Origin: Paenibacillus oryzisoli
Lineage (GTDB): Bacteria > Bacillota > Bacilli > Paenibacillales > NBRC-103111
Length of the DNA: 64,000 nucleotides
Direction: 5' to 3'
Assembly (NCBI RefSeq): GCF_001653565.1
Contig: NZ_LYPB01000046.1
Location: 55,347-119,346 of the forward strand
Both the position numbers and the translations under genes were made by a program. Shown in pieces: positions 56,083 to 64,000 of this stretch. The notes under the pieces are model-generated. The model was not told where the DNA came from and searched no databases. It saw only the letters and a program-made list of their open reading frames with translations. The stretch's first letter is position 1, and each line of letters opens with the position of its first letter.

Positions 56083-57657
56083 TTATAAGGGTTTCCGCAA
56101 GCCTTCTTCCCAATTCCGTTTGTACTCAGATGGCGTGAACCCTGTATATTTCTTAAACACCTTGCTAAAGTAGGGAGTGTCTTCCCTGAAACCCGTTAAC
56201 CTAGATATTTCATACACCCTCAAATCACCCGCCCGTTCAATTAAACGGATCGCCTGCTCCATTCTGCGCTCCAGCACATATTGCGAGAATTTAACGCCGG
56301 TTTCTTTGGAGAATAATCGCCCCAAATAATCCACGTTCATATATAGCAGCTCTTTCCCAATCCACGTTAGGGATAACTCCGGGTTTCCGAGGTGTTCATC
56401 AACAATTTGAATGACAGAAGCGATCATTTTATTCTGAATACTGGAAGACTCTTGATAATTGCTTTTCGCCACTTCTATGGAAATCGAGCGAAGGAACTCA
56501 AATGTCGCATGCAGAGTATCCAATTCTTGAAAGGTAACCACCTGAAACATCTTTTCGGAGGACGGAGGGAGCTGTCCCTGACGAATGACAATCATGTACA
56601 ATTCCATACAGTGTGATTTAACCTCATTAATCTCCATGCGGTGTTCCTCAAAGACGTCCAAGAGAGACTTCAACCGATGCGTAACATCGTTCACATCTCC
56701 AGCCTTGACAGAGGAAGCGATAGCTTCAAAGGACGCATTAAAATCGACCTGCCAAGAGGCCTTCGATGTCACTTGAACATCGTCACTTGTAAGCATACAT
56801 CCCTCTGTAAAATAAAACCGATATCGGAGCACATCCTGTACCTCTTTGTACATACTGCGAATAGCCGTAAAACCGCCAGCTCCGCTGACACCCATAAATA
56901 ATTCTAATCGGTAGTACGACTTATAAATATCTCGGACTTCATTTAAAATCGTCGCCATGTCCTCGAATGCCATCGCTTGGATCAGAAGAAGTACACTGTC
57001 TTCAACAACCGTGCTTAAATAGAGCTTCTCCGAAGTGAACAAATCTTCCGCAATGTTTTTTAAAGCGAACTTTTCCAGATAGCCACAGCTCTCGCCAAAC
57101 TGAACAAGCACAAGTTGAAACGTCTGCGCCTGAATATGAAACATTGCCATAAATTCTTCGAAATCCCGCTGATTATACGTACCCGTTAAGGCAATATCTC
57201 GAAGGAACTGTTCTTTGACCTGCGGGAGCACCCGAGTAAAATTATTGTTCAGCTTTGTGAAGAACTCACGTTCCCTGTTAGCATTGGCAATCTCCCGTTT
57301 AATTTCGCTCAAAACGTCAATGATCTGAAGCTCATTACAAGGTTTAAGCAGGTAATGTTTGATCCCGTAACGCATAGCTTCGCTCATATAGTCATACTCG
57401 TCATAGCCAGAAAGCACGACGAATACGGTATCGCTTCTCCGCTCCTTAATCTTTCCGATGAGCTCCAGACCATTCATGACAGGCATCTTAATATCGGTGA
57501 TCACGATGTCCGGCATCTCTTTGTCCACCCATTCCAAGGCTTCGAATCCGTTCTTGGCAGCTCCGATCAACTGCAATCCGTGTTCCTCCCATTGGACCAA
57601 AGTTGCTATACTGTCTCTGGATAACTTCTCGTCATCTACTAATAGAACTTTATACAT
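56083..57657 (-). CDS. YesN-like AraC-type response regulator (long form)
   Basis: 524 residues. Receiver with DDE and phospho-Asp in PDIVITDIKMPVMNG; a middle region of about 270 residues of unknown function; C-terminal AraC HTH (LSLTWIGKELLYMNVDYLGRLFSKETG and VYEISRLTGFREDTPYFSKVFKKYTGFTPSEYKR). ATG 57657 overlaps the kinase stop by eight bases and sits ten bases after AAAGGAG. It should control the adjacent importer and GH2 genes. Confidence 0.93.
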   Translation of the reverse strand: MYKVLLVDDEKLSRDSIATLVQWEEHGLQLIGAAKNGFEALEWVDKEMPDIVITDIKMPVMNGLELIGKIKERRSDTVFVVLSGYDEYDYMSEAMRYGIKHYLLKPCNELQIIDVLSEIKREIANANREREFFTKLNNNFTRVLPQVKEQFLRDIALTGTYNQRDFEEFMAMFHIQAQTFQLVLVQFGESCGYLEKFALKNIAEDLFTSEKLYLSTVVEDSVLLLIQAMAFEDMATILNEVRDIYKSYYRLELFMGVSGAGGFTAIRSMYKEVQDVLRYRFYFTEGCMLTSDDVQVTSKASWQVDFNASFEAIASSVKAGDVNDVTHRLKSLLDVFEEHRMEINEVKSHCMELYMIVIRQGQLPPSSEKMFQVVTFQELDTLHATFEFLRSISIEVAKSNYQESSSIQNKMIASVIQIVDEHLGNPELSLTWIGKELLYMNVDYLGRLFSKETGVKFSQYVLERRMEQAIRLIERAGDLRVYEISRLTGFREDTPYFSKVFKKYTGFTPSEYKRNWEEGLRKPL

Positions 57658-59401
57658 CTGACCCACTCTCCTTTGGCAGCTTAATTGTAACTGTAGTACC
57701 CATTCCTACCCTACTATTAAAATGAAGGCCCGCTGATTCGCCGAACATGAGGCGCAAGCGCTCGTGAATATTTTTGAGTCCAATCCCTGTGCCCTTGGAA
57801 GGAATTTCGAATTTCCTCAGTTGTTCGAGGGCGATCTCGTCCATCCCCGGTCCGTTATCCGTGATGGATATGTCGATCCCTTCCTCCCATTCCACGGCAG
57901 CAATCGTGATCGTGCAGTCTCCCAGCATATTTTCCAAGCCATGCTTAATCGCATTCTCGACAATCGGTTGGATGGACATTTTCGGAATTCGGTATCCATT
58001 GAAGCTTTCGTCGATATCGAGAAGGAAGTGCAGCTCGCTCTCGAATCTCACCTTTTGAATACTCATATAATCTTGAATCAGTCCAATTTCCTCACCAAGG
58101 GTAATCACTTGCATATTATTGCTAATGGCGTTTCGCAACAGTCTGCTCAGCGCTTCCACCATCCTGGATATGGCCGCTTGGCCGCTTGTCCTTGCCATCC
58201 AATTGATTGAAGTCAGTGTGTTGTACAAAAAGTGCGGGTTAATTTGTGCTTGTAAAGCCCTGTATTCCGTATCTTTCAACAACATCTGCCGCGTATAGTT
58301 CTCTTCAATTAACGTATCAATTCTTCGGATCATGATAAAAAATCGTTTTTGCAAATAACCGACTTCATCCGATCGATCCGAATCTAGCGAATTGGTGACA
58401 ATCCATTCGAAATCACCTTTCTCTGCATATCTCATCTGCTGCGTCAATCGCTCGATCGGCTTCGTGATTCCTCTGGCAAAGCCATAGCTAATGGCAATAA
58501 CGGTTATGAATAATAAAAATACGACCACAAGTAGGGCAAACCGCAAATCATTTTTCTTCTTAAAAATGTCATTGTACGAGAGGATGCTGAAATAGGTCCA
58601 TCCCGTTTCCTTCGAGGTCGTGTAAGCGATAAACGAGCTCAATCCGCCTACCTTTTGTATGGTATACCCTTGTTTGGCGTCCATCATAGCCACGCTCGGC
58701 TGAAAGCCTGCATCGGATGTATAGACGGGTTGGTCACTTTTCCAAATATACAAGTATCCGCTACCTTTGGTGACGGTTTGATGTTGATGCACGACAGAGG
58801 CGATATTCACTTGAAAAATAAGCGTACCCAGCGGCTCCAACAAATCTGAGCCTGTCGAACGAATCTCTCTTGCGGCTAGCAAATAAGGATGCGCGGCATC
58901 GGGATCAACCCACACATTACCTCCCTTCGCTTGCCGCGCTTTGATGAGAACCTCTTCCATCTTGCTCTCATCTGGGATTTGTGCACTTTGACCAACCATT
59001 AGACTGTAGCCGGAATTATTCATAAAGTGGATAGATGAAATGTGTTTCTCGGTCAGCATATAGACAAAAATTTTGTTCTTGAAGTCCGTTAACGTCTGTG
59101 CCCGATCGTACTCATTCGTCATTTCCTTTACTTTAGAAAGCTGTTCTTGAATCCGCGAATCCGTCGCAATCGTTAACGACAACTTTTCAATATTTCTAAT
59201 TTCGTTCTCAATATCGCCAATCGAATTATTGATGGTTTGGGCGGATTGGGCATACAGCATTTCGTCATATGCATGGAAAATATACTGCAAGCAAGACATG
59301 ACAACTAGGCAAAAAAATAGGATTAACAGCATCATAACGACCATCAGCTTGTGTTTAATCTTCATATCCCGGAAGGATATACGACGAAATCGGTCCGTCA
59401 T
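57650..59401 (-). CDS. YesM-like sensor histidine kinase
   Basis: 583 residues. Membrane segments near 16-38 and 292-315 bound an extracellular Cache-like sensor. HAMP (RGITKPIERLTQQMRYAEKGDF), His_kinase NPHFLYNTLTSINWMARTSGQ and HATPase (QPIVENAIKHGLEN, ITDNGPGMDE, GTGIGLKNIHERL). ATG 59401 follows GGGGTGG by eight bases; GTG and TTG codons just upstream are alternatives. Overlaps its regulator by eight bases. Confidence 0.92.
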   Translation of the reverse strand: MTDRFRRISFRDMKIKHKLMVVMMLLILFFCLVVMSCLQYIFHAYDEMLYAQSAQTINNSIGDIENEIRNIEKLSLTIATDSRIQEQLSKVKEMTNEYDRAQTLTDFKNKIFVYMLTEKHISSIHFMNNSGYSLMVGQSAQIPDESKMEEVLIKARQAKGGNVWVDPDAAHPYLLAAREIRSTGSDLLEPLGTLIFQVNIASVVHQHQTVTKGSGYLYIWKSDQPVYTSDAGFQPSVAMMDAKQGYTIQKVGGLSSFIAYTTSKETGWTYFSILSYNDIFKKKNDLRFALLVVVFLLFITVIAISYGFARGITKPIERLTQQMRYAEKGDFEWIVTNSLDSDRSDEVGYLQKRFFIMIRRIDTLIEENYTRQMLLKDTEYRALQAQINPHFLYNTLTSINWMARTSGQAAISRMVEALSRLLRNAISNNMQVITLGEEIGLIQDYMSIQKVRFESELHFLLDIDESFNGYRIPKMSIQPIVENAIKHGLENMLGDCTITIAAVEWEEGIDISITDNGPGMDEIALEQLRKFEIPSKGTGIGLKNIHERLRLMFGESAGLHFNSRVGMGTTVTIKLPKESGSDV

Positions 59402-59428
59402 CAAGGTGCCCACCCCTTCAAAGAATAA

Positions 59429-59470
59429 TAAAAAGAGACACTGACCGCATCATCGTCAGCATCTCTTTTT
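59429..59470 (-). terminator. Intrinsic terminator between CcdC-like gene and YesMN
   Basis: On the minus strand AAAAAGAGA...CTGAC pairs with GTCAG...TCTCTTTTT around CGATGATGCG. It ends the upstream gene before the kinase promoter. Confidence 0.8.
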
Positions 59471-59545
59471 AGGTTATCTTATTATACCTACCATGCCCAT
59501 ACAAAAATTCGTGTTCGTTAGGTACTAATCAGACTTGTTTCAGTT

Positions 59546-60028
59546 CTATGCACTGAGCATACCTTGCTTGGAAGAACGGACACCTCGAAATTTGATAAAA
59601 CTAGTAATCCGCCAAGTTGCAATGTAGCCAAAGGTCACCAGGTTGCACATAAAACTAAGCGTACTTGGATCGACTGCATGTATCGTCGCAACTGCGAGGA
59701 AACGCAGGGCAAAGATCACGATTATCAGTACAAAAACCGTTTTGTTACGCTTAATAAACGTATCGCCATTGTCTCTCACTTCAAAGTTAGTCGTCACAAT
59801 GAGGGGAATCGAAACAACGACGCCGATCAACAAAGCAATGATGACTTGCCCCTCGCGGATATGCAAAGATGGATCGAACAATTGCATAAGCGAAGTAGAA
59901 ATGTATAAGATAGGCAGCAGTAAGGTTACTCCTGATTTCTTAAGCGGTTTACGCATACCGCTTAATTGTCCGCGTAGGATGAAAAAGAAAATTAAAACCG
60001 AAATCATCATGGATATTGTTGAATTCAT
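59546..60028 (-). CDS. CcdC-like multi-spanning membrane protein
   Basis: 160 residues with about five hydrophobic segments. The pattern RGQLSGMRKPLKKSGVTLLLPILYISTSLMQLFDP, followed by VIIALLIGVVVSIPLIVTTNFEVRDNGDTFIKRNKTVFVLIIVIFALRF, is that of the CcdC/DUF1453 family, found near cytochrome c biogenesis genes in Bacillus, though its role is unclear. ATG 60028 has GGGAGTG nine bases upstream; the longer frame to 60124 lacks a ribosome binding site. Confidence 0.72.
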   Translation of the reverse strand: MNSTISMMISVLIFFFILRGQLSGMRKPLKKSGVTLLLPILYISTSLMQLFDPSLHIREGQVIIALLIGVVVSIPLIVTTNFEVRDNGDTFIKRNKTVFVLIIVIFALRFLAVATIHAVDPSTLSFMCNLVTFGYIATWRITSFIKFRGVRSSKQGMLSA

Positions 60029-60124
60029 AGAAATGAACACTCCCTTAAAGGATTTTGTAGTCTTATTATCCCCTTTAATGGCGTGCTTCCAGAAGTGAGT
60101 CAGGTCATCTATTGGAGGTGACAA

Positions 60125-60406
60125 TTGTCACCTTCGTATTTAAGAATTCTTCTGGTAACAACGTACATATTTCCGCTGATTTATGGGGCTGATCCTCGAA
60201 ACCGGTCATCCAGAATGCGCAAACGTTATTGGGGCTTCTGATTCACGGCAGTTGATTCTCTGTTATCTGTAAGACGAGAAGGCTATCTTCAATTCTGTAC
60301 TTTGCTTTGGAGTTTGCACGACTGCTCCATTTTCGATTAGGAACATACGTTCTTTATTTTAGTATATCCATTTCAAAGGTTTGTTACTACAATTTTTATC
60401 CCCCAA
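60125..60406. other. Gene-free gap
   Basis: About 280 bp between the CcdC-like and azoreductase genes. I see no gene longer than about 30 codons, no strong hairpin and no repeat of the families found elsewhere. Confidence 0.5.
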
Positions 60407-61045
60407 CTAGAAGCGTTTGGCAACTTCCTTAGCATGTGCAATTGCTTTTTCTTTAATAGCTGAAGCTTGCTCTTGTGATTTTATTGCCGTTCCTTCAACA
60501 AAAATGGCCTCAATAGATTGAATCCCATAGAACTGTAAAACCTTACTTAGATAGCTGTATCCCATTTCAAGTGGAGCTAAAGGACCTTCCGAATACACAG
60601 AACCACTAGCTTGAATGTGTAAGACTTTCTTACCGGTCAACAGACCTTCAGGGCCGTTTTCGGTATATCTAAAAGTCTTACCCGGAATTGAAGTCGTATC
60701 CGTGTATGCTTTCAATACCGGTGGGATCATGAAATTCCACATCGGGGAAACATATACGTACTTATCAGCAGCCACGAATTGATCAACAACCGCCTCAAGA
60801 CGAGCCACTTTTGACTTCTCAGCATCAGTCAGTTGATCGAAAGATGAACCCGACCTAAGCTTTTCCCAACCTCTTAAAACATCAGCATCAAATTGGGGAA
60901 TATTCTCTTTGTAGAGATCCAAATGAACAACTTTATCTCCCGGATTTGCCTCGTGGTACGCTTCGATAAACTCTTTGCCTACCGCGAGGCTGTACGATGA
61001 TTGAGGATCGAGAGGGTGTGCGGTGATGTATAATACGGTTGCCAT
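60407..61045 (-). CDS. azoR: FMN-dependent NADH:quinone/azo reductase
   Basis: 212 residues of flavodoxin-like fold. YITAHPLDPQSSYSLAVGKEFIEAY is the FMN phosphate loop, YVYVSPMWNFMIPPVLKAYTDTTSIPGKTFRYTENGPEGLLTGKKVLHIQASG the isoalloxazine site. AzoR-type enzymes reduce quinones and azo compounds by two electrons and protect against thiol stress. Divergent from an HxlR regulator, as in the Bacillus YodB/AzoR1 pairing. Confidence 0.92.
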   Translation of the reverse strand: MATVLYITAHPLDPQSSYSLAVGKEFIEAYHEANPGDKVVHLDLYKENIPQFDADVLRGWEKLRSGSSFDQLTDAEKSKVARLEAVVDQFVAADKYVYVSPMWNFMIPPVLKAYTDTTSIPGKTFRYTENGPEGLLTGKKVLHIQASGSVYSEGPLAPLEMGYSYLSKVLQFYGIQSIEAIFVEGTAIKSQEQASAIKEKAIAHAKEVAKRF

Positions 61046-61107
61046 GAATCAAAACTTCCCTTCTGTAATCAGTTTTACTTTCAGGGATAATCATATTATA
61101 TATACTT

Positions 61108-61142
61108 ACTTATTATAAGTACGCACAATAATGTGGTATAGT
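61108..61142. promoter_or_regulatory. Candidate HxlR operator and promoter region
   Basis: ACTTATTATAAGT (61108-61120) is an inverted repeat, flanked by TACTT and GTAC. TTATAA, 18 bp and TATAGT (61137-61142) could form the hxlR promoter. AGTA-N10-TACT follows at about 61141. Regulators of this family use TACT/AGTA half-sites. Confidence 0.5.
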
Positions 61143-61174
61143 ATTAAAAAAGGTACTGTAAAGGAGGCTTACGT

Positions 61175-61534
61175 ATGCAAAAGAACCCTGTCCAATGTCA
61201 ATTCGTTGTGGCGCTGGATTCGATCGTCGGCAAATGGAAGCCGATCATCCTTTATCATTTGCTTCAAGGAAAAACCTTGCGGTTCAATGAGCTAAGAAGA
61301 TTGCTGCCCGATATCACTCAAAGGATGCTTACGCTCCATCTGCGCGAATTAGAAGAGGAAGAGATCATTAAACGAGTCATTTATCCGCAAATCCCGCCGA
61401 AAGTAGAATACTCCATCACGGAATACGGTATGAGCCTGTCTCCGATTTTGGAAACCTTACATCAATGGGGAGTGGCCCATGTTGAGCGAAAACAGCTCAA
61501 AAAGGCGAATAATGAACAAATAGAAACGGACTAG
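61175..61534 (+). CDS. HxlR-family regulator
   Basis: 119 residues, DUF24 winged helix: CQFVVALDSIVGKWKPIILYHLLQGKTLRFNELRRLLPDITQRMLTLHLRELEEEEIIKRVIYPQIPPKVEYSITEYG. A single N-terminal Cys8 is positioned like the redox-sensing Cys of YodB and HypR, so quinone or disulphide stress probably relieves repression of the divergent azoreductase. AAGGAGG precedes the start. Confidence 0.92.
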   Translation: MQKNPVQCQFVVALDSIVGKWKPIILYHLLQGKTLRFNELRRLLPDITQRMLTLHLRELEEEEIIKRVIYPQIPPKVEYSITEYGMSLSPILETLHQWGVAHVERKQLKKANNEQIETD

Positions 61535-61576
61535 CCGTGAAGTGAAAATAAAGTTGTAGACTGAACATTAAAATGC

Positions 61577-61624
61577 GACAGCGACGGACCAAGACTGAAA
61601 AAAAAGTCTTAGACTGCCGCTGTC
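61577..61624. terminator. Hairpin downstream of hxlR
   Basis: GACAGCG/CGCTGTC outer stem and AAGACT/AGTCTT inner stem around a loop of A residues. The T-tract is poor on the plus strand. Confidence 0.55.
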
Positions 61625-61683
61625 TCATTCAACTATCGTGATCCGATAGAAAATGATTGTACCAAATCCTGTAAGAGATATAC

Positions 61684-62142
61684 TTATATCCACGTTTGAA
61701 ACAATTTATTGACCATCTTTACATTGTTCATGTTTGCCCAATTTTTTAATTCCGTAATACCTTTATCTTCATCATTTGAATACCTAAATACCATATCTAA
61801 TGGGACGATCTTCCTCCTGTGAGGTAATATTCCGATAACAGGTTTAAAGTATCCCTTGATCATTATCAATTTAATATCCCCTGAATTAATTATAATTCCA
61901 TTTAATATGATTTGGTCATTGGATAAGCATAACTCGGTTTGTTTCTTGAAAAATGTTCTGTACAATGCGAGTAACAGTGCAACTAAACACAGGAGAATCA
62001 CCGTTAACGAAGCGTAGTATACACTTATCTGATCCGATGATCTCACTACAAGGATAGATTGACTACATATAATAGCAATCATGCCAATAATGGTTCCAAT
62101 CCTTGAAGGACTCTTAACAAAATGCTTCACTTCCCTCATCAT
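61684..62142 (-). CDS. Two-TM membrane protein with PH-like tail, unknown function
   Basis: 152 residues. Two hydrophobic segments at about 15-33 and 42-62 are followed by a soluble part (LSNDQIILNGIIINSGDIKLIMIKGYFKPVIGILPHRRKIVPLDMVFRY) that looks like a bacterial PH (YcxB-like) domain. AT-richer than its neighbours. I cannot assign a function. It is a single gene with GGGGGG-rich ribosome binding sequence before ATG 62142. Confidence 0.65.
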   Translation of the reverse strand: MMREVKHFVKSPSRIGTIIGMIAIICSQSILVVRSSDQISVYYASLTVILLCLVALLLALYRTFFKKQTELCLSNDQIILNGIIINSGDIKLIMIKGYFKPVIGILPHRRKIVPLDMVFRYSNDEDKGITELKNWANMNNVKMVNKLFQTWI

Positions 62143-62210
62143 AGCACCCCCCCTTGGTTAAATTCCCATCTAATTATACCACATATTGGAAATATTTTGC
62201 CCTGATCGCT

Positions 62211-62253
62211 TAATGAGGCTGCCACTCATTTTCGCAGCGGCAGCCTCATTTTG
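62211..62253. terminator. Hairpin between the unknown membrane gene and merR
   Basis: AATGAGGCTGCC and GGCAGCCTCATT pair around a 15-base loop; TTTG follows on the plus strand. It lies 130 bp past the merR stop on the minus strand. Confidence 0.65.
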
Positions 62254-62380
62254 TAGTTTATTTAACTAACGTTTGCCGCTAGTTTAATCCAAACTGATGA
62301 GAATCTTGACCATTACTAAGCCAATCTTGAACTTAAAAACGAGCATTTTTTGCAAAATGGTTTTGTCTCATCTAGACCTC

Positions 62381-62830
62381 TCACGCCATTTGAACAGAGG
62401 ACGAGTAAAATACATCACTATGCATATGCTTTATTCTTTCCCAGTTTCCGGGATTGGTCGTATCTAAAGAGCGGTTCTCCAGAATGGCTTGATATAGAGC
62501 GGTTTTTTGTTCCAAATGAGCAACGTGCTGTTTGGCTTCTTCGAGCTTTACTAGTGCGTCTTCTTTATGCTCCATCATGAGTGCGTAGCGTTGCGGAATG
62601 GTCAAATCTCCCTCGAGACAGAGTTCTACGTACCTCTTAATAACTTCAATCGGCATCCCGGATTGCTTAAGGCATTTGATGCCATGCAACCAGTTAATTG
62701 ATTCTTCGTCAAACATCCGAATATTGTTATGATTACGCTGTACGCTTGGCACTAGACCTTTATCCGTGTAAAAGCGTACAGCGTGCTCAGTGAGTCCCGT
62801 TATAATGGCGGCTTCCTTGACCGTATGCAT
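62381..62830 (-). CDS. MerR-family regulator
   Basis: 149 residues. N-terminal HTH (VKEAAIITGLTEHAVRFYTDKGLVPSVQRNHNNIRMFDEESINWLHGIKCLKQSGMPIEVIKRYVELC) and a C-terminal coiled coil (KEDALVKLEEAKQHVAHLEQKTALYQAIL). No metal-binding cysteines, so an organic or aldehyde signal is likely. ATG 62830 has AAGGAGG upstream; 54 further codons of open frame are not used. Divergent from an aldo-keto reductase. Confidence 0.92.
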   Translation of the reverse strand: MHTVKEAAIITGLTEHAVRFYTDKGLVPSVQRNHNNIRMFDEESINWLHGIKCLKQSGMPIEVIKRYVELCLEGDLTIPQRYALMMEHKEDALVKLEEAKQHVAHLEQKTALYQAILENRSLDTTNPGNWERIKHMHSDVFYSSSVQMA

Positions 62831-62868
62831 GTGAAATCCTCCTTGGAAAATAAATTTTTGAATGTAGC

Positions 62869-62899
62869 TTGACTTCGTGTAACACGAAGGTTCTAAGCT
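62869..62899 (+). promoter_or_regulatory. MerR-type promoter of the aldo-keto reductase gene
   Basis: TTGACT (62869-62874), a 19-bp spacer and TAAGCT (62894-62899). The overlong spacer is diagnostic of MerR-activated promoters. The operator CTTCGTGT-A-ACACGAAG (62873-62889) is a perfect dyad within the spacer. Confidence 0.88.
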
Positions 62900-62988
62900 T
62901 AGTGTAACGCAAGTGAGTCGTAGGTGGAAATCCCGCTGCAGTCCCCGATTCAGGGGGGAATAAGCGCCGTTTGCTGTTATACATTTAA

Positions 62989-63858
<870 letters not shown>

Positions 63859-63957
63859 CCTTGATTAAACCGTAAACTCATCATGCGTTTATCTATAAAG
63901 AAAGGACAGGGCGATTGCCCAATGTCATTAAGTTAAGGCGCAATACCAAAATTCAAG

Positions 63958-63999
63958 AGAAAGAGCAGGTTATCGAAAGATAGCCAGCTCTTTTTTTTG
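63958..63999 (+). terminator. Intrinsic terminator at the window end
   Basis: AAGAGC...GGTTATC, GAAA tetraloop, GATAGCC...GCTCTT and eight T residues. It ends the aldo-keto reductase transcript about 100 bp past its stop. Confidence 0.85.
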
Positions 64000-64000
64000 C

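Noticed and set aside
60125..60406. Transposon remnant
   Set aside because: The gap looked odd in composition, but no inverted ends, target duplication or transposase fragment could be seen.

Overview
The window looks like a chromosomal segment of a Paenibacillus-type member of the Bacillota. The evidence is strong AGGAGG ribosome binding sites, YesM/YesN two-component pairs beside sugar ABC importers that lack an ATPase, an SLH-domain surface protein, YheC/YheD-type ATP-grasp proteins, a Bacillus-type Fnr and a c-di-AMP (ydaO) riboswitch. No transposase, integrase, phage gene, rRNA, tRNA or CRISPR array was seen.

Layout. 1-1250: a GH105 unsaturated-uronyl hydrolase. 1250-1657: an intergenic tract rich in repeats. 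1658-4490: an ABC exporter (one ATPase, two paralogous permeases) behind a c-di-AMP riboswitch with promoter and terminator. 4850-7030: VOC protein, MarR regulator and ROK sugar kinase. 7086-7333: five tandem 52-bp units, each with a hairpin. 7334-10730: a second GH105 with a divergent AraC regulator, then a secreted copper-amine-oxidase-N-like protein. 10800-17500: a respiration and oxygen/nitrate-sensing block made of an MCP coupled to an overlooked 58-residue zinc-ribbon gene, an NreABC-like sensor set, Fnr with its C-terminal cysteine cluster and a perfect upstream Fnr box, hemerythrin, MobA and DoxX. 17700-19680: a hybrid histidine kinase. 19880-22735: a PadR operon with a HAAS-pentapeptide fusion and a DrrAB-like exporter. 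22770-25060: an ADP-ribosylglycohydrolase and a divergent AraC regulator. 25059-31083: a five-gene 3-hydroxybutyrate/acetoacetate operon ending in a tannase-family esterase, with a divergent LysR regulator. 31175-43418: a giant secreted PL8 lyase, an LplABC-like importer and YesMN. 43681-48840: two ATP-grasp genes flanking an SLH protein. 49011-49838: a PhyH-type dioxygenase. 50389-59401: GH2 enzyme, sugar importer and YesMN. 59546-63858: CcdC-like protein, AzoR/HxlR pair, a two-TM unknown, and a MerR/aldo-keto reductase pair with a textbook 19-bp-spacer promoter.

Together the genes describe a polysaccharide-degrading saprophyte: PL8 and GH2 enzymes release sugars, two importers take up oligosaccharides under YesMN control (they must borrow an ATPase encoded elsewhere), and GH105 and ROK enzymes process the products. 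A second theme is adaptation to low oxygen or nitrate, and a third is envelope stress and export.

The most noteworthy observations are the c-di-AMP switch on an ABC exporter, intergenic repeat families of unrelated sequence that share a period of about 51 bp at four loci, the zinc-ribbon/MCP pair inside an NreABC-Fnr block, the ATP-grasp/SLH cluster with a degenerate second ATP-grasp domain, and a PL8 lyase with discoidin-like domains inserted in its fold and a substituted catalytic Asn.
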